A stretch of DNA of 16,600 bases, from positions 1 through 16,600 of the forward strand of contig JAJTBM010000024.1 in the NCBI GenBank assembly GCA_021286885.1. The letters are read 5' to 3'. The notes beneath the pieces are model-generated. The model was not told where the DNA came from. It was given only the letters and a program-made list of their open reading frames with translations, and searched no databases. The translations under genes were made by a program, and so were the position numbers. Positions 13,416 to 16,600 of the stretch are shown piece by piece (the stretch's first letter is position 1; the number at the start of each line of letters is the position of its first letter). Origin of the DNA: Rhodocyclales bacterium (GTDB lineage Bacteria > Pseudomonadota > Gammaproteobacteria > Burkholderiales > Rhodocyclaceae).

Positions 13416-13457
13416 GAAAATAATAACGGCCATCCGGTGCATGACCGATGGCCGTTA
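13416..13457 (-). terminator. Terminator of PEP-CTERM copy 3
   Basis: On the minus strand AACGGCCATC pairs perfectly with GATGGCCGTT, extended by GGT / ACC after a bulged G, and is followed by TATTATTTT. It begins 37 bases after the stop at 13494. The stem is closely related to those at 11306-11346 and 12445-12478. Confidence 0.88.
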
Positions 13458-13493
13458 TCTACGCCCTGGGCTTGAGGCCCGAGTGGAATGTGT

Positions 13494-14126
13494 TCAGCTT
13501 TTGCGCTTGCGCAGTGCCGCCAGCGTGGCCAGCCCCAGGGCTGCCAGGGTGGCGGAGGCCGGTTCGGGTACACTGGGGGTCGGATCAGTCCAGGAAATCC
13601 CGAAGGCGTCGATGGACATATCCCAGCCAGCGGCACCGGAAATCAGCAGCTCAAAGGTGCCGCCGCCGCTGATCAGGGCGGCAGAAATCGGAACGCTACT
13701 CACCAGCCCTTGGGCGTTGGCTGGAATCGCGGAGGTGAAGATCGTGCTGCTGTTGAGTTTGATGCTGACGTTGGTGGGGTTGCCGTCCGAGTCGAGAATC
13801 TCGAAGATGAAGCTCAGGTTGGTGATGTTTGCGGGCAGCGTGATGGGGGGCAGGTTCCAGAGCACGCTGACAACGGAGTTTTCACCCACCCCGTTCATGA
13901 TGTCCAGGTGATCGTTGGACACGATGGCTTCGCTGCGGATGGGTTGGGTCGCTGCGGTCAGGGTGGTGCTGAGGGTGCGGATGCCGTTATTGTCGCTGAC
14001 GGTGCTGCCCAGAATGGAGTTGCTCAGATTCTGGTCGCCGGTGTTGAAGTCGTCGATGATGAAGACGCCTGCTTGGGCAGTGCTCATGGCTCCGGCCAGG
14101 GCGCAACAGATGAGGGCTTTTTTCAT
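13494..14126 (-). CDS. PEP-CTERM protein, tandem paralogue 3
   Basis: A 210-residue secreted protein. The ATG at 14126 gives the signal peptide MKKALICCALAGAMSTAQAG (cleavage after residue 19); the frame is open further upstream without conserved residues. Shared landmarks: FIIDDFNTGDQN (22-33), IRTLS (49-53), LDIMNGVGE (74-82), SDGNPT (113-118), IPAN (134-137), GGTFELLISG (155-164) and GWDMSIDAFGISW (167-179). The tail is VPEP (186-189), an alanine-leucine helix and RKRKS. It is the most upstream copy in the direction of transcription, has a good sigma-54 promoter, and is divergent from the PilZ gene. The function of the domain is unknown; secretion and exosortase processing are expected from the tail. 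Confidence 0.92.
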   Translation of the reverse strand: MKKALICCALAGAMSTAQAGVFIIDDFNTGDQNLSNSILGSTVSDNNGIRTLSTTLTAATQPIRSEAIVSNDHLDIMNGVGENSVVSVLWNLPPITLPANITNLSFIFEILDSDGNPTNVSIKLNSSTIFTSAIPANAQGLVSSVPISAALISGGGTFELLISGAAGWDMSIDAFGISWTDPTPSVPEPASATLAALGLATLAALRKRKS

Positions 14127-14187
14127 GGAGAGGAATCCTGGGAAAAGTGGTGAGGCAGAATTTTTGACAAAATGCATAGATGACAAA

Positions 14188-14203
14188 AGCAAAATCTGCG
14201 CCG
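14188..14203 (-). promoter_or_regulatory. Sigma-54 (-24/-12) promoter of PEP-CTERM copy 3
   Basis: On the minus strand the site reads CGGCGCAGATTTTGCT. The -24 GG and -12 GC pairs are ten bases apart and the whole TTGCT half matches; the -24 half is CGGCGC against the consensus TGGCAC. Transcription would start near 14177, leaving a leader of about 50 bases before the ATG at 14126. Confidence 0.68.
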
Positions 14204-14386
14204 TTCTGGTAAATGCCTTTAGAATTAAATGGTTATTTTTGCGATGTCGCCTATTGTCGCCCGGTTTTGTAAAAAAAACCGACGTACATAAAAATGAAAT
14301 TGTGTTAAGTAATTGTTTTTAGTAAAATTTGTTTTCTTTGGATGTGCTTTAAAAGCAGCTATTCAATTAAAAGCCTGGGGGCTCTG
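14204..14386. other. AT-rich divergent region between PEP-CTERM copy 3 and the PilZ gene
   Basis: Richer in A and T than its surroundings. It contains a hairpin, CGGTTTT / AAAACCG (14262-14281), and would hold the activator sites for the sigma-54 promoter at 14188-14203 and the promoter for the PilZ gene. No clear sigma-70 pair was found for the latter. Confidence 0.4.
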
Positions 14387-14827
14387 ATGAGTGAAGAGAA
14401 TGCAGTGACGCATGGTGTGGATGTTTCTGAAGCCGAAATTGAACGGCGTAAGCATCAGCGTTTTGTTGCTCGTCGCTGGGGCGAGATCTGCTTTTGGATG
14501 AAGCTGCCGGGCCTGCGCCTGCCGGTGCATAACCTGTCTTTGGAGGGGTTTAGCGTGCCGTTGGCCCAGCCGCTGCCCGAGGGACAAAGGTTTGAATTCC
14601 ACCTGGAGATGGTGGGGGAGCGCGGCGAGGTGGTCGGCGAAGCCTGCCCGCGCAACTTCTTCAGTACGCCGGATGGCTGCGAACAGGGCTGCCGCATCGA
14701 GGCCCTTTCTGATGCAGACCGGGCGCTGCTGCGCACCTGGTTGATCCGGCACGTGATGGCCACCACCACGCTGCCCTTGAGTGAAGAAGAAGCCGAACAG
14801 ATCGTCTCCGGGCCTTCCATCATCTGA
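14387..14827 (+). CDS. PilZ-domain c-di-GMP receptor
   Basis: A 146-residue single-domain protein. The c-di-GMP contact motifs are both present: RxxxR (R21 and R25 in RRKHQR) and NLSLEG (49-54), the (D/N)xSxxG motif, followed by beta strands typical of the PilZ barrel. After the barrel (about 20-115) a helical tail runs to the acidic end LSEEEAEQIVSG. There is no signal peptide or membrane helix, so it is a cytoplasmic receptor. The ATG at 14387 is preceded by GGGGG five bases away. It is divergent from PEP-CTERM copy 3, and PilZ proteins commonly govern exopolysaccharide synthesis or motility, so a shared role in surface matrix is plausible but inferred. Its partner is unknown. Confidence 0.88.
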   Translation: MSEENAVTHGVDVSEAEIERRKHQRFVARRWGEICFWMKLPGLRLPVHNLSLEGFSVPLAQPLPEGQRFEFHLEMVGERGEVVGEACPRNFFSTPDGCEQGCRIEALSDADRALLRTWLIRHVMATTTLPLSEEEAEQIVSGPSII

Positions 14828-14839
14828 AAGTTTGCAGCG

Positions 14840-14857
14840 TGCGCCCCCCGGGGGTGC
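14840..14857 (+). terminator. Weak hairpin after the PilZ gene
   Basis: GCGCCCCCCGGGGGTGC folds into a seven to eight pair stem with a minimal loop, 13 bases after the stop, followed by TTAAAAT rather than a U run. Probable terminator, low strength. The TAAAAT (14859-14864) could also serve as a -10 for ybiT. Confidence 0.4.
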
Positions 14858-14918
14858 TTAAAATCTGCGCAGGTACTTGAAAGACATGATAAATTTCAGC
14901 CTGATCGCAGATACGTTC

Positions 14919-14982
14919 GCGGAAGCCCCTTAGGGCGGCTCCGCTGTCGCCGGCCCCGGGCCGGCGTTTTCGTTTCGTTTTC
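14919..14982 (+). promoter_or_regulatory. Two-hairpin leader before ybiT, second hairpin terminator-like
   Basis: The first hairpin (14919-14945) pairs GCGG-AGCC with GGCTCCGC around a bulged A. The second (14948-14966) is a GC-only stem, CGCCGGCC / GGCCGGCG, followed by TTTTCGTTTCGTTTT, a typical intrinsic terminator with a broken U run. It ends about 30 bases before the ybiT start codon. It may simply terminate PilZ transcripts, or act as an attenuator in the ybiT leader. Confidence 0.6.
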
Positions 14983-15012
14983 CCGGGATTCGGGACTCAA
15001 GGAATTCACGTC

Positions 15013-16600
15013 GTGCTCATCGCCAACAACATCACCATGCAGTTCGGGGCCAAGCCCCTGTTCGAAAACGTCTCCGTCAAGTTCGGCGACGGCAACCGCT
15101 ACGGCCTGATCGGCGCCAACGGGGCGGGCAAATCCACCTTCATGAAGATCCTGGCCGGGGTGCTGGAGCCTTCTGCGGGTAACGTGGCCCTCGATAGCGG
15201 CGAGCGCATGGCCTTCCTGCGCCAGGATCAGTTTGCCTACGAAGACGTGCGGGTGCTGGATGTGGTGATGATGGGCCACGCCGAGATGTGGGCCTGCATG
15301 CAGGAAAAGGACGCCATCTACGCCAATCCCGAGGCCACCGAAGACGACTACATGAAGGCCGCCGAACTCGAAGGCCACTTTGCCGAGTACGACGGCTACA
15401 CCGCCGAAGCCCGCGCCGGCGAGCTGCTGCTGGGGGTGGGCATTCCCACCGAAAAGCACGGCGGCCCCATGCGTGAAGTGGCGCCGGGCTGGAAGCTGCG
15501 GGTGCTGCTGGCCCAGGCCCTGTTCGCCAACCCCGACATCCTGCTGCTGGACGAACCGACCAACAACCTGGACATCAACACCATCCGCTGGCTCGAAGAA
15601 GTCCTGAACCAGCGCAACTCCACCATGATCCTGATCTCCCACGATCGCCACTTCCTGAACCAGGTGTGCACCCACATGGCGGATCTGGACTATGGCCGCA
15701 TCCAGGTGTGGCCGGGTACCTGGGACGACTACATCGAGGCCTCCACCCAGGCCCGCGAGCGTCAGGCTGCGGCCAACCAGAAGGCCAAGGAGCGGGTCCA
15801 GGAGCTGCAGGAGTTCGTGCGTCGCTTCAGCGCCAACAAGTCCAAGGCCCGTCAGGCCACCAGCCGCGCCAAGCTGATCGACAAGATCAAGATCGACGAA
15901 TTCAAGCCCTCCAGCCGTCAGTATCCGTGGATCCGGTTTGAATACGACGAGCGCGAGAAGCTGCACCGTCAGGCGGTTGAGATCGAAAACCTCACCTTCG
16001 GTTACGACCCGGCCAACCCCATCATCAAGAACTTCACCTTCACCGCTGATGCGGGTGACCGGATCGCCATCATCGGCGAAAACGGCATCGGCAAGACCAC
16101 CCTGCTCAAGCTGCTGGTGGGCGAAGCCCTGCGTGGTCTGGTGCCCCAGTTCGGTTCCATCAAGTGGGCCGAAAAGGCCAAGCTGGGCTACTACGCCCAG
16201 GATCACGCCGAAGACTTTGCCAGCGGCGAAAACCTCACCGACTGGATCAGCGGCTATGTGCGTGAAGGCGGTTACGAGGGTGACGATGCCGAAACCCTGA
16301 TCCGGGGCACCCTGGGCCGGCTGCTGTTCAAGGGCGACGACGTGAAAAAGTCTGTCAAGGTGATCTCCGGGGGCGAGCAGGGCCGCATGCTGTTCGGTAA
16401 GCTGATGCTCCAGCGCAAAAACGTGCTGCTCCTGGACGAACCCACCAACCACTTGGACATGGAATCCATCGAATCCCTGAACTCCGGCATTGCCGATTTC
16501 ACCGGCACCCTGTTCTTCGTGTCCCACGACCGGGAGTTCGTATCCTCCATCGCCACCCGCATCCTCGAAATCCGTGGCCCCGGCGACATCGTCGACTACC
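15013..16600 (+). CDS. ybiT: YbiT, ABC-F ATPase acting on the ribosome (cut by window edge)
   Basis: Open from a GTG at 15013 to the window end, 529 residues, close to the 530 of E. coli YbiT, so only the last few codons are missing. The GTG is chosen because [12 protein letters not shown] aligns with the YbiT N-terminus and AAGGA precedes it by 9 bases. First ATPase domain: Walker A GANGAGKS (34-41), the YbiT-type signature [12 protein letters not shown] in place of LSGGQ, Walker [12 protein letters not shown] (177-187), then ISHDRHFL. A charged linker with [17 protein letters not shown] follows. Second domain: GENGIGKT (355-362), ISGGEQ (451-456), [11 protein letters not shown] (472-482) and [15 protein letters not shown] proteins bind the ribosomal E site and adjust translation; there are no membrane segments, so it is not a transporter. 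Confidence 0.95.
   Translation, partial: MLIANNITMQFGAKPLFENVSVKFGDGNRYGLIGANGAGKSTFMKILAGVLEPSAGNVALDSGERMAFLRQDQFAYEDVRVLDVVMMGHAEMWACMQEKDAIYANPEATEDDYMKAAELEGHFAEYDGYTAEARAGELLLGVGIPTEKHGGPMREVAPGWKLRVLLAQALFANPDILLLDEPTNNLDINTIRWLEEVLNQRNSTMILISHDRHFLNQVCTHMADLDYGRIQVWPGTWDDYIEASTQARERQAAANQKAKERVQELQEFVRRFSANKSKARQATSRAKLIDKIKIDEFKPSSRQYPWIRFEYDEREKLHRQAVEIENLTFGYDPANPIIKNFTFTADAGDRIAIIGENGIGKTTLLKLLVGEALRGLVPQFGSIKWAEKAKLGYYAQDHAEDFASGENLTDWISGYVREGGYEGDDAETLIRGTLGRLLFKGDDVKKSVKVISGGEQGRMLFGKLMLQRKNVLLLDEPTNHLDMESIESLNSGIADFTGTLFFVSHDREFVSSIATRILEIRGPGDIVDY

Noticed and set aside
11306..13457. The three related hairpins as a CRISPR or REP-type array
   Set aside because: Spacing is about 1.1 and 1.0 kb with whole genes between, each hairpin lies just after a stop with a T-rich tail, and the arms differ; terminators explain them.
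14896..16527. A 543-residue minus-strand frame over ybiT
   Set aside because: ybiT is unambiguous on the plus strand over its whole length; the minus frame is its shadow, and its low-complexity G/H/V-rich sequence fits that.

Overview
The window is GC-rich chromosomal DNA with tightly packed genes. It most resembles a denitrifying, floc- or film-forming betaproteobacterium of the Rhodocyclales type (Azospira, Dechloromonas, Zoogloea, Thauera). That placement is inferred from the combination of nitric oxide reductase accessory genes, an extracellular PHB depolymerase, several PEP-CTERM (exosortase-sorted) proteins with sigma-54-like promoters, and c-di-GMP proteins. No marker gene was tested.

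Layout. 1-266 (-): start of an unrecognised protein with its own sigma-70 promoter. 369-2045 (-): norE-norF-norQ, accessory genes for cytochrome c-dependent nitric oxide reductase; norC, norB and norD are not in view. 2172-3110 (+): a REC-GGDEF diguanylate cyclase, divergent from norE. 3130-3618 (-): an isoprenylcysteine-methyltransferase-like membrane protein. 3690-4340 (-): a DUF642-like PEP-CTERM protein. 4596-4910 (-): an unrecognised 104-residue protein. 5020-6291 (+): an AmpG-type muropeptide permease, ending in a clear terminator. 6349-7068 (+): a SMUG1-type uracil-DNA glycosylase. 7128-8654 (-): a DUF853/YjgR HerA-like ATPase. 8855-10423 (+): a secreted PHB depolymerase. 10543-11271 (+): YebC/PmpR.

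11392-14126 (-) is the most distinctive part: three tandem paralogous PEP-CTERM proteins of 218, 215 and 210 residues. Each is followed by a hairpin terminator of related sequence, so gene and terminator appear to have been duplicated together. Two of the three have good -24/-12 (sigma-54) promoter matches, and two have GAATTC-centred inverted repeats in their leaders. A PilZ c-di-GMP receptor (14387-14827, +) is divergent from the last copy. The window ends inside a nearly complete ABC-F translation factor, YbiT (15013-16600, +), preceded by a two-hairpin leader.

How the parts may work together. The PEP-CTERM array, its sigma-54 promoters, the PilZ protein and the diguanylate cyclase fit a surface-matrix or flocculation programme, in which exported proteins are processed by an exosortase encoded elsewhere and exopolysaccharide is controlled by c-di-GMP. 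This is inference. The other genes look like housekeeping or metabolic genes with no evident link. Two genes (the left-edge fragment and ybiT) are open to the window ends, so their full extent cannot be judged.
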